Assembly: GCA_017560705.1 (NCBI GenBank)
Contig: JAFZEK010000289.1
Coordinates: 1-5,351 of the forward strand
Length of the DNA: 5,351 nucleotides
Direction: 5' to 3'
Source: Bacteroidales bacterium
GTDB lineage: Bacteria; Bacteroidota; Bacteroidia; Bacteroidales; P3
Part shown: piece after piece, positions 1-5,351 of the stretch
Layout: each line of letters begins with the position of its first letter
Numbering within the stretch: the first letter of the stretch is position 1
Program-made: the position numbers and the translations under genes
The notes under the pieces: generated by a model
Databases searched by the model: none
What the model saw: the letters and a program-made list of their open reading frames with translations, nothing else
Told to the model about the DNA's origin: nothing

Positions 1-2284
1 CCACACAGTATGGTGCAAGTCGTGTTTCGTCTCGCTCTGTGTTGTCGTAGTACTGTTCGCCCACATATTTCGCAGTCAGTTGCAGTTTCAGATTTTTTAT
101 CGGTTCTATAGAAACCAAAGCTGCCCCCACCACGTTGGGCGAGAATGCCAATTGTGTGTTGCCGTAGTTTACGGCTTTTTGTGCCATGGGTTCCCAGTCG
201 TTGGGGTTGTTGTAGTGTTCTTCGTAGTGGATGTAGTTTATTATCTTGTTTTGGCTTAGGGTGATATTGGCTTCGGCTTTTAGCCACGATAGCATTTGTA
301 TTCCAGTGGCTATTTCTATTCCTATTCGGTAGCTTTTTTCCACGTTTTCCATCAGTGCATAGCCCACATTGTTTAGTTTGCCCGAAGCCACTAGCTGGTC
401 GTTGTAGCCCATGAAATATGCGTTGGCGGATATTTTCCAGTCATTTGGATTATAGCTACAGCCTAGTTCTAGATCAAGCATTGTTTCGGGCTTGGGTGCT
501 TGGCTGTCACTGCCTTTTATGGCATCTTTTATGTCGGCTCGTGTCGGCTCGCGGTTGGCAATGCTTGCTAGAAATGTTATTTTGCTCAGGTTGTTAGGCT
601 GATATGTGAGTCCTGCTTTGGGGTTTAGGAAATGGTAGGAGGAGTGGTAGTTGAGTGGCATGTTGTCGTCGTCGGTGCCGTTCATGTTGTAGTTTATTAT
701 TCGATATTGTAGGTCTGCATAGCCCCATAGTTGTCTGTTGAAAGTGTATATCATTTTGCCAAAGGCGGATGCGTCGGTTTTGATGCCGATGTTTCTGTAC
801 CATTCGTAGTTTTCATCGAGGGTAGGGATGGGGTATTGACACCAAACGACATTACCAAAGTGGTTGCCGTGGTAGTAGTTGACCATTTGGCCTATGGTTA
901 TGCTAAGTTTGTTGTTTTCATATTTTAGCGAAGTGTTTTCGGTGTAGGAATGGTTGTTCATGAGCTTTTGGATTACAAAGTCGGAGAGTTTTATGATGGA
1001 TGTGTCACCGTTGGTTATAACGATTGGGCTACTTAGTCCGTAAGCTGTGAATTTTTTGTCATCTTTGTAGTTTTCGTAGTATCCGTATCCGTGGGTGTAG
1101 TTGATGGCGGAGTTTAGTAACCATTTGTTGTTCATTTGCAGCGAGTAGTATAGCTGAAAATGTTGTTGCCAGTAGTTGTCGGTTTCGTTGTCGTAGTATC
1201 TGGTGTTGCCAGTTTCGTCGATGTAAGCTCCTGCGTTGTTGAATGTGGGATCTGTGGTTATTTCATCTTTAGTAGCACCGTTCCATGTTATTCCTGTGTG
1301 TTGTTTTCCTATTATGGTTATGAATTTCAGTAGGCTACGTTCTCCATATTTTCCTGCTGTGAGGTATATGGATTCATGGTCGCAAAATCCGTTTCGCAGA
1401 AATCCGTCCGATGTAAGTTTGGAATAAGCAGCTTCTATGGATGTTTCGTTTTTCATTATTCCGCTGCCAACCATTATGGCTGTTTGTGAGGTGTTGAACG
1501 ATCCACGGTTCACGTCGGCAGTGGCGTATGCTTCAGGTTGAGGATTGAGGGTTTGCATACTTATAGAGCCACCAAAAGAGCTTGCACCTCCGTTGGCAGA
1601 GCCTGCTCCGCGTTGTATCTGCACGGATTCTGCCATGGCGGATAGGTTTACGATGTTAACCCAGTATACTCCTTGGCTTTCGGGGTTGTTTAATGGTATA
1701 CCATTGATGTTGACGTTTATGCGAGTTGCATCGGTGCCGCGTAGTCTAAAAGAAGTGTTGCCTACAGAAGTGCCGTTTTCGGCCGTAGACACCATGGAGG
1801 GTTCTAGCTCCATTATGTAGGGCAATGCTCCGTTTATGTTGTTGGCTTGCAGTTTTTCTTTATTCAGGGTAGTGGCTGTGGTGGGGGTAGTGGCTGTGGG
1901 CCTACTGTCGGATATTACAACTTCGTCGCAGATGATGGATGAGGCTTCGAGCTTGAGTTGTAGGGTAGTATCGCGTGTGGATGATAACTCAATGTTGGTA
2001 GTTTTGTAGCCTACGTAGGATATTCTAAGATGGCTTTTTCCAGAGGGTAACGTTAGGCTGAAAGAGCCATCTTCGCTAGTGGATGCTCCTTTGTATGTGC
2101 CTTGATTCCATACACTAGCACCCATTAGGGGTTTGCCATGTTTGTCACTCACTTTGCCTTTTACAAGGATGGTTTTGGGTTTTGATTCGCTTGCGTGGCT
2201 ATGGGTAGGCACACTTAGTGCTAGACATGCCACTATGGCTGTGGCTAATAGACTTTGCGTCTTTTGTTTTTTTTGTTTGTACAT
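1..2284 (-). CDS. TonB-dependent outer-membrane receptor, predicted thiamine transporter (3' end missing)
   Basis: The minus-strand frame is open from 2284 to the window edge (761 codons, no internal stop; I checked every in-frame triplet). Residues 1-31 form a Sec signal peptide: basic MYKQKKQK, hydrophobic core SLLATAIVACLALSV, likely cut after SHA31. Residues about 41-118 are a carboxypeptidase-regulatory-like domain (VKGKVSDKHGKPLMGASV). DEVVIS at 120-125 occupies the usual TonB-box place. The plug follows at about 143-245, with RGTDATRINVNINGIPLNNP from 182 and RGAGSANGGASSFGGSISM near its end. The rest is beta-barrel, including the family motif NREPTRADI at 577-585. The reading leaves the window after LAPYCV; by comparison with relatives about 80 residues, including the terminal strand, are missing. 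TonB receptors import scarce nutrients across the outer membrane using TonB-ExbBD energy. The upstream TPP riboswitch points to thiamine; that substrate is inferred, not visible in the protein. In-frame starts also exist at 2329 and 2311. I prefer 2284 because it gives a normal-length signal peptide. Confidence 0.95.
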   Translation of the reverse strand, partial: MYKQKKQKTQSLLATAIVACLALSVPTHSHASESKPKTILVKGKVSDKHGKPLMGASVWNQGTYKGASTSEDGSFSLTLPSGKSHLRISYVGYKTTNIELSSTRDTTLQLKLEASSIICDEVVISDSRPTATTPTTATTLNKEKLQANNINGALPYIMELEPSMVSTAENGTSVGNTSFRLRGTDATRINVNINGIPLNNPESQGVYWVNIVNLSAMAESVQIQRGAGSANGGASSFGGSISMQTLNPQPEAYATADVNRGSFNTSQTAIMVGSGIMKNETSIEAAYSKLTSDGFLRNGFCDHESIYLTAGKYGERSLLKFITIIGKQHTGITWNGATKDEITTDPTFNNAGAYIDETGNTRYYDNETDNYWQQHFQLYYSLQMNNKWLLNSAINYTHGYGYYENYKDDKKFTAYGLSSPIVITNGDTSIIKLSDFVIQKLMNNHSYTENTSLKYENNKLSITIGQMVNYYHGNHFGNVVWCQYPIPTLDENYEWYRNIGIKTDASAFGKMIYTFNRQLWGYADLQYRIINYNMNGTDDDNMPLNYHSSYHFLNPKAGLTYQPNNLSKITFLASIANREPTRADIKDAIKGSDSQAPKPETMLDLELGCSYNPNDWKISANAYFMGYNDQLVASGKLNNVGYALMENVEKSYRIGIEIATGIQMLSWLKAEANITLSQNKIINYIHYEEHYNNPNDWEPMAQKAVNYGNTQLAFSPNVVGAALVSIEPIKNLKLQLTAKYVGEQYYDNTERDETRLAPYCV
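1867..1899 (-). repeat. 18-bp-period duplication in the receptor linker
   Basis: A 15-base unit, gggtagtggctgtgg on the plus strand, occurs at 1867-1881 and again at 1885-1899, a period of 18 bases or six codons. It encodes a Thr/Pro/Ala-rich stretch (PTATTPTTATT) at residues about 129-140, between the DEVVIS motif and the plug. The in-frame period suggests a slippage duplication tolerated in a flexible linker. Confidence 0.7.
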
Positions 2285-2326
2285 TTTTTTTGTTTTTAAT
2301 TTGTGAAACATTAATTTCGATAGTGG

Positions 2327-2342
2327 CATGGGTTGTTACTCC
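2327..2342 (-). promoter_or_regulatory. Candidate Shine-Dalgarno and alternative upstream start of the receptor
   Basis: On the minus strand GGAG (2342-2339) lies nine bases ahead of an ATG (2329-2327) that is in frame with the receptor and just inside its upstream stop (TAA at 2338-2336). This start would add MPLSKLMFHKLKTKK before the chosen start, making the basic part of the signal peptide unusually long. Bacteroidota use Shine-Dalgarno pairing weakly, and the ATG at 2284 has the typical A-rich leader, so this remains the second choice. If it is real, it puts the ribosome site closer to the riboswitch. Confidence 0.35.
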
Positions 2343-2388
2343 ATTCCGCTTGTCGATTTATTCAAAATTAAAAACAGGGCTTTACAAT

Positions 2389-2509
2389 GAAAACACTCTT
2401 TCCTACGTCGGCATTATCCGTACAGGTACAAAGGGTATAATCTCAGCCGTTGGGCATTAGTGAGAGTTATGCTCGCTAAATTCTTTTTCCGCAACAGCAC
2501 CCCGTTTTC
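2389..2509 (-). promoter_or_regulatory. TPP riboswitch (THI element) controlling the TonB receptor
   Basis: Read on the minus strand, this is a near-textbook THI-box. It contains GGGGTGC (2503-2497), GGCTGAGA (2448-2441), ACCC (2436-2433), ACCTGTACGGATAATGCCG and GTAGGAAA. GGGT pairs with ACCC to form P2. P3 is GCTGTTG (2498-2492) with CAACGGC (2452-2446), and it carries an extended arm with an inner hairpin TTAGCGAG/CTCACTAA that has one mismatch. CGG/CCG encloses the GATAAT pyrophosphate-sensor loop. P1 is probably GAAAAC (2509-2504) with GTTTTC (2394-2389), leaving a few unpaired bases on the 3' side. The element binds thiamine pyrophosphate, and in bacteria TPP binding normally turns the downstream gene off. 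I see no hairpin followed by a U-run between it and the start codon, so control of translation initiation looks more likely than attenuation, but I could not identify the switching helix. Confidence 0.95.
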
Positions 2510-2520
2510 TAATATGTCGT

Positions 2521-2534
2521 GGATTGAAAAATCC
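2521..2534 (-). other. Small hairpin at the predicted 5' end of the receptor mRNA
   Basis: GGATT and AATCC form a five-bp stem around a four-base loop. On the minus strand it begins five bases after the -7 box, so the transcript would start at or next to it. It is short and could be chance. Confidence 0.3.
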
Positions 2535-2538
2535 GTTG

Positions 2539-2546
2539 CAAAATTA
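2539..2546 (-). promoter_or_regulatory. Bacteroidota-type -7 promoter box for the receptor
   Basis: The minus strand reads TAATTTTG, an exact match to the TAnnTTTG -7 consensus of Bacteroidota primary-sigma promoters. Transcription would begin near 2532, about 25 bases before the riboswitch P1 helix. No good TTTG -33 box is found 19-21 bases upstream; a TTTG at 2562-2559 lies only 12 bases away, which is too close. The position relative to the riboswitch is the main support. Confidence 0.55.
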
Positions 2547-2692
2547 CACACATTTTTCCAAATAGCAGGGATGTAGACAAAAGTTTTTTTTCGATGAGAG
2601 TTGTTTCTATTGCTTTTCAGGTAGTTAAGGTGGTGGAAAAATTTTTCGTTATGGCTTGTTCCGATTTATTATCTTCAACTTTCAGAACAGAG

Positions 2693-2724
2693 TGTGTATA
2701 TTCCATCAAAAAGATGTATCTTTG
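2693..2724 (+). promoter_or_regulatory. Bacteroidota-type promoter for the rightward gene(s)
   Basis: TATCTTTG at 2717-2724 matches the TAnnTTTG -7 box exactly. TGTG at 2693-2696, one base off the TTTG -33 box, lies 20 bases upstream, the expected spacing. The predicted start site is near 2731, giving a leader of about 112 bases before the ATG at 2843. A perfect 12-base palindrome, TCTTTGCAAAGA (2719-2730), overlaps the -7 box. The stretch from 2547 to 2692 between the two divergent promoters shows nothing else I can name, apart from a GAAAAATTTTTC palindrome at 2636-2647. Confidence 0.6.
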
Positions 2725-2730
2725 CAAAGA

Positions 2731-2760
2731 CGTATAGAAAGATGGAAATTTTTCTATATG
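2731..2760 (+). other. 5'-terminal 13-bp stem-loop with GNRA tetraloop
   Basis: Bases 2731-2743 pair with 2748-2760: 13 consecutive pairs, two of them G-U, closed by a GGAA loop of the GNRA class. The first base of the stem coincides with the transcription start predicted from the -7 box ending at 2724. No U-run follows (the next bases are ctgaaaaaca), so it is not a standard terminator. A hairpin at the extreme 5' end of an mRNA is known to slow decay in bacteria, and that role is plausible here. Confidence 0.6.
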
Positions 2761-2842
2761 CTGAAAAACAATGTACTATAGCGTTGTTTAAAAGAAATTA
2801 TAGCTAGAAAAAATAATAAATATAATAAATAAAAATACAGTA

Positions 2843-3532
2843 ATGAAAAAGCAAGATTACATTTTTATTGGGTGTGTAGTGTTGTGTTTGGCACCCTTTT
2901 TTATTTTTGATTCGGTGTATGCAATGTACAATCAGCTTACAGCAGAACATGGTATGATAATGAGTTTCTTCAAATTTGCCATCTTGGCAACTGTTGGAGA
3001 AATGATAGGACTTAGAATTCAAAAAGGCGTGTACAACGAGCCTGGTTTTGGTGTTCTTCCACGCATGATAGTATGGGGTATACTAGGTATGGGTATATCT
3101 ATGGCAATGGTTATTTTCAAAAGCGGTACAGTGTCGTTCTTAGAATATCTTGGATTAGAAGATGCTCGTGCATGGTTTGCAGGTGGTTTAAGTTGGGGTA
3201 AAGTATTGGTTGCGTTCTGCATAAGTTTATTGATGAACAGCATTTTCGCACCTGTGTTTATGACTCTACACAAAATAACCGACACACACATATTGAACAA
3301 CGGTGGTACATTGAAAGGTTTTCTACGTCCTATCAAGATGACAGAAATTATTACCAACCTAAATTGGAAAGTACAATGGAGTTTTGTGTTTAAGAAAACT
3401 ATACCATTCTTCTGGTATCCAGCACATACTATCACTTTCCTTTTACCTCAAAACTTCCAAGTGTTGTTTGCAGCATTCTTGGGTGTAGCATTGGGAGTAA
3501 TATTGTCGATAGCAAATCTTAAAAAGAAATAA
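2843..3532 (+). CDS. Polytopic inner-membrane protein, Mpv17/PMP22-like
   Basis: This 229-residue protein has about six hydrophobic segments, at roughly residues 6-28, 38-58, 70-92, 118-142, 178-201 and 205-225, and a basic C-terminal tail (KKK). The clearest family signal is at the C-terminus: W191-Y-P193, then F199-x-x-P202, then NFQVLFAAF. This follows the W-x-P / N-F-x-x-P / F-R-V-L-F pattern of the Mpv17/PMP22 signature. The segment near 134-146 (IFAPVFMTLHKIT) also resembles that family's mid-region GP..H motif. Mpv17 is best known from eukaryotic organelle membranes, where channel activity has been proposed; the bacterial relatives have no settled function. The ATG at 2843 has an A-rich leader without a Shine-Dalgarno sequence, as usual for this phylum. 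It is the first gene after a predicted promoter, and the porin at 3635 starts 102 bases downstream in the same direction. The coding region is certain; the family call rests on motif resemblance alone. Confidence 0.88.
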   Translation: MKKQDYIFIGCVVLCLAPFFIFDSVYAMYNQLTAEHGMIMSFFKFAILATVGEMIGLRIQKGVYNEPGFGVLPRMIVWGILGMGISMAMVIFKSGTVSFLEYLGLEDARAWFAGGLSWGKVLVAFCISLLMNSIFAPVFMTLHKITDTHILNNGGTLKGFLRPIKMTEIITNLNWKVQWSFVFKKTIPFFWYPAHTITFLLPQNFQVLFAAFLGVALGVILSIANLKKK

Positions 3533-3562
3533 GAAACAAAATCTATACTTAATTTACAATAC

Positions 3563-3611
3563 GTTAAATCAACCCAAATTATTGAATACAACATATTTGG
3601 GTTGGTTTAAT
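3563..3611 (+). terminator. Long hairpin between the membrane protein and the porin (possible terminator)
   Basis: Bases 3564-3579 pair with 3595-3610 (16 pairs, one G-U), and a further G-U pair at 3563/3611 extends the stem. The loop of 15 bases contains a small inner TTG/CAA stem. It lies about 30 bases after the stop of the upstream gene and 23 bases before the porin ATG, and is followed by the weak U-run ttgtttt. It may be a partial terminator that lowers porin expression, or a leader hairpin of the porin mRNA. I find no confident promoter between the hairpin and the ATG. Confidence 0.55.
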
Positions 3612-3634
3612 TGTTTTGATAAACACATAAAACA

Positions 3635-4879
3635 ATGAGAAGAATATTATTAATAGCAATAGCGTTATTTATAGGCTTCAATACAGTTGCACAAGACACT
3701 ACTGCCAATAAGAACGAAAACAAAGTAAAATTAAGTTTTTATGGTGATATAAATCCACAAATCTATGCAGACACACGCAAAGTGTTGGAAGGCAGAGAAG
3801 GAGAAATGTTGTTTTATCCATTGCCCGAATCGTTGGATGCAAATGGTAACGATATAAACGCTGTGCCACAGTTAAATATGGTAGCCATAACTTCTAGATT
3901 GGGTTTGCGAATACAAACCCCTGATATGCTTGGAGCTAAAGTTAGTGGCTTGGTAGAGGGCGACTTTACAGGTGCTACAGGTTCAGGTATCAATATGTTG
4001 CGTTTGCGTCATGCCTATATGGATATGCGTTGGACAAATTCAGAACTGCTTGTAGGACAATATTGGACACCATTTGTGGTACACGAAGTAATGCCCGGTA
4101 CACGCCCCTTGAATATGGGAGCACCATTTCACCCATACTCTCGTGTGGTACAAGCACGTTACACCCAATATTTTGGTGCTATAGAAGCAGTGGGTGTTGC
4201 AGCATTCCAACTAGACAACAAGAGTTCAGGACCATTGGGTGGCAGCACAGAATATATACGCAACAGCTGCGTTCCTGACCTTACAGCTATGATACGATAC
4301 AACAGCGGACGTTTGTTTTTGGGTGCAGGATATAATTTTTTGTTGCTCAAACCACGCACATCGCTTGTTGGTTTCGATGGACTTACATATACTACAAACA
4401 CTACATTTGCATCGCACAGCACTACAGTGTTTGCAAAATATCAGTTCGACAATTGGAGTTTGCGTATGCAAGCCATAGCTGCCGAAAACATGGATGCACA
4501 CCTACTATTGGGTGGATATGCAGAAAGTCAGTTGCAATATAATACAAGCGATAACTCTTATTATTATAACTACAAACCATTTGGATGCTACACCATGTGG
4601 GTAGACTTTGGCAAAAGCACAGGTAAATGGCGTCCTGGTATATTTATGGGTTATGGAGAAACCTTTGGTTTAGACGACTCGGTTGATGGTTGGAATATAT
4701 ACGGAAGAGGTAAAGACATACACTATTTATGGCGTGTACAACCTCGTATAGGTTACTACCTATCGAAAAACATTCAGTTTTTTGGTGAAATAGAATACAC
4801 TGTAGCTGAATACATAGAACCATACAGACACAATGTTGGAAATATGAGATTTATTCTTTCGGCAGTATATGCATTCTAA
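3635..4879 (+). CDS. Outer-membrane beta-barrel porin, DcaP-like
   Basis: The protein has 414 residues. Residues 1-20 are a clean Sec signal peptide (MRRILLIAIALFIGFNTVAQ, cut before D21). The mature part starts with a polar stretch and then KLSFYGDINPQIYAD, a typical first barrel strand. The segment around residues 83-148 has alternating strands with MLRLRHAYMDMRW and LLVGQYWTPF, which is the core wording of DcaP-like and related trimeric porins. The protein ends in aromatic strands and a terminal Phe (SAVYAF), the outer-membrane assembly signal recognised by BamA. Such porins allow passive entry of small, often anionic, solutes; the substrate here cannot be inferred. It lies 102 bases after the Mpv17-like gene with a hairpin between, and is followed by a strong terminator. 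Both suggest it is the last gene of the rightward unit. The start at 3635 is fixed by the signal peptide. Confidence 0.92.
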   Translation: MRRILLIAIALFIGFNTVAQDTTANKNENKVKLSFYGDINPQIYADTRKVLEGREGEMLFYPLPESLDANGNDINAVPQLNMVAITSRLGLRIQTPDMLGAKVSGLVEGDFTGATGSGINMLRLRHAYMDMRWTNSELLVGQYWTPFVVHEVMPGTRPLNMGAPFHPYSRVVQARYTQYFGAIEAVGVAAFQLDNKSSGPLGGSTEYIRNSCVPDLTAMIRYNSGRLFLGAGYNFLLLKPRTSLVGFDGLTYTTNTTFASHSTTVFAKYQFDNWSLRMQAIAAENMDAHLLLGGYAESQLQYNTSDNSYYYNYKPFGCYTMWVDFGKSTGKWRPGIFMGYGETFGLDDSVDGWNIYGRGKDIHYLWRVQPRIGYYLSKNIQFFGEIEYTVAEYIEPYRHNVGNMRFILSAVYAF

Positions 4880-4908
4880 CGATACACACCTATAGAATAC
4901 ACGATATA

Positions 4909-4950
4909 AAAAAGAGAAATCAAGTTTAATTGGTTTCTCTTTTTCTTTTT
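4909..4950. terminator. Rho-independent terminator, probably bidirectional
   Basis: Bases 4909-4923 pair with 4930-4944 (15 pairs, one G-U) around a six-base loop, gtttaa. The 3' arm ends in ttttt and runs on into ctttttgat, giving the U-tract for the porin transcript. The 5' arm begins with a run of A, so the minus-strand transcript of mfd, which stops at 4971, would also see a hairpin followed by U. It lies about 30 bases from the porin stop and about 27 from the mfd stop, well placed to serve both convergent genes. Confidence 0.88.
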
Positions 4951-4970
4951 GATATAGTATATAAAATACT

Positions 4971-5351
4971 CTATTTGTTTCCAAACTCTACAAATTGTGT
5001 AATAATATTCGATGCTTGAGATATTGATTTTATATTGTCGAATACCAACGACAATTTGTTTTTACTCTCTTTCAGACGGCATATTTTTGCATTAGCTTGC
5101 ACAAAACGTATAAGTTTTGCAAAGTATTTAGATTTGTAAAAGTCGCTGTTAGGGTCAGATACAAAGTAGCATATCATAGTGTCGCATTTAAGCACCAACT
5201 TCTCTATACCCACCTCTTTAGCCAAGCGACGTAGTTTTATGGTTTCGATAAGTTCTTCCGTAGATTTTGGTAAAGGTCCAAATCTATCCACTATATTTGC
5301 CTGATACTTGTCTAACTCTTCATCGGTTTCAAGGTTATTGAGTTCTTTGTA
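4971..5351 (-). CDS. mfd: Transcription-repair coupling factor, C-terminal end (partial)
   Basis: The minus-strand frame is open from the right edge to a TAG at 4973-4971, giving the last 126 residues of a protein normally over 1100 residues long. The visible part starts YKELNNLETDEELDKYQANI and continues with V-DRFGPLP, then LRRLAKEVGIEKLVLK and MICYFVSDPNSDFY. This is the Mfd C-terminal (TRCF, D7) domain as found in Bacteroidota. Mfd is a cytoplasmic DNA translocase that removes RNA polymerase stalled at lesions and recruits UvrA for nucleotide-excision repair; this domain regulates UvrA access. The helicase and RNA-polymerase-binding parts lie right of 5351. The GTG near 5291 is an internal codon, because homology continues upstream of it. 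The gene is convergent with the porin and shares its terminator; no functional link between the two is suggested. Confidence 0.93.
   Translation of the reverse strand, partial: YKELNNLETDEELDKYQANIVDRFGPLPKSTEELIETIKLRRLAKEVGIEKLVLKCDTMICYFVSDPNSDFYKSKYFAKLIRFVQANAKICRLKESKNKLSLVFDNIKSISQASNIITQFVEFGNK

Noticed and set aside
533..551. Tandem repeat gtcggctcg with period 10
   Set aside because: It encodes the conserved receptor motif REPTRAD, and the period of 10 is out of phase with codons, so the repeat is coincidental.
1545..1820. Plus-strand open frame of 91 codons inside the receptor
   Set aside because: It is antisense to the conserved plug domain; the open frame is a by-product of that coding sequence.
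2222..2236. Lipobox-like IVAC at receptor residues 17-20
   Set aside because: The Cys is followed by more hydrophobic core (LALSV) and then a good SHA signal-peptidase I site, which fits a normal beta-barrel receptor rather than a lipoprotein.
2218..2460. Plus-strand open frame of 80 codons over the receptor start and riboswitch
   Set aside because: It runs antisense through the receptor's signal-peptide codons and the TPP aptamer, both well supported, and has no family resemblance.
2636..2647. Palindrome GAAAAATTTTTC in the divergent region
   Set aside because: A/T-run palindromes are expected by chance in such AT-rich DNA, and it has no clear relation to either promoter.
3019..3435. Minus-strand open frame of 138 codons inside the Mpv17-like gene
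   Set aside because: It is fully antisense to a convincing membrane-protein gene, its product has no recognisable signature, and no promoter precedes it.
4226..4501. Minus-strand open frame of 91 codons inside the porin
   Set aside because: It is antisense to barrel strands of the porin; the Cys-rich composition is an artefact of reading the complementary strand.
4971..5291. Short stand-alone gene starting at the GTG near 5291
   Set aside because: Mfd homology continues without a stop upstream to the window edge, so this is an internal codon of a truncated mfd.

Overview
The window looks like a low-GC member of the Bacteroidota, probably Bacteroidales. The evidence is a TonB-dependent receptor with an N-terminal carboxypeptidase-regulatory-like domain, promoter -7 boxes of the TAnnTTTG type, A-rich leaders that mostly lack Shine-Dalgarno sequences, and a transcription-repair coupling factor C-terminus whose wording is typical of that phylum. 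The genus cannot be told from this piece. I see no mobile element, CRISPR array, tRNA or rRNA.

Layout from left to right. (1) Positions 1-2284, minus strand: most of a TonB-dependent outer-membrane receptor. It is open to the left edge and lacks its last barrel strands. (2) Positions 2285-2842: a 558-base divergent intergenic region. On the minus strand it carries a -7 box and a clear TPP (thiamine pyrophosphate) riboswitch ahead of the receptor. On the plus strand it carries a promoter and a strong hairpin placed right at the predicted 5' end of the rightward mRNA. (3) Positions 2843-3532, plus: a polytopic inner-membrane protein whose C-terminus resembles the Mpv17/PMP22 family. (4) A 16-17 bp hairpin lies between this gene and the next. 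(5) Positions 3635-4879, plus: a secreted outer-membrane beta-barrel resembling DcaP-like porins. (6) A strong rho-independent terminator, symmetric enough to serve both strands. (7) Positions 4971-5351, minus: the last 126 residues of Mfd, convergent with the porin.

The best-supported biology is thiamine uptake. The TPP riboswitch makes the receptor a predicted thiamine (or thiamine phosphate) outer-membrane transporter, shut down when intracellular TPP is high. In Bacteroides such receptors are commonly followed by the inner-membrane transporter pnuT and a thiamine pyrophosphokinase gene; if present here they lie left of position 1. The rightward pair (Mpv17-like membrane protein and porin) may be co-transcribed, but no shared function can be read from the sequence. 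I did not find a clearly new multi-gene system. The points most worth checking are the substrate of the riboswitch-controlled receptor, the bacterial Mpv17-like protein, and the 5'-terminal hairpin on its mRNA.
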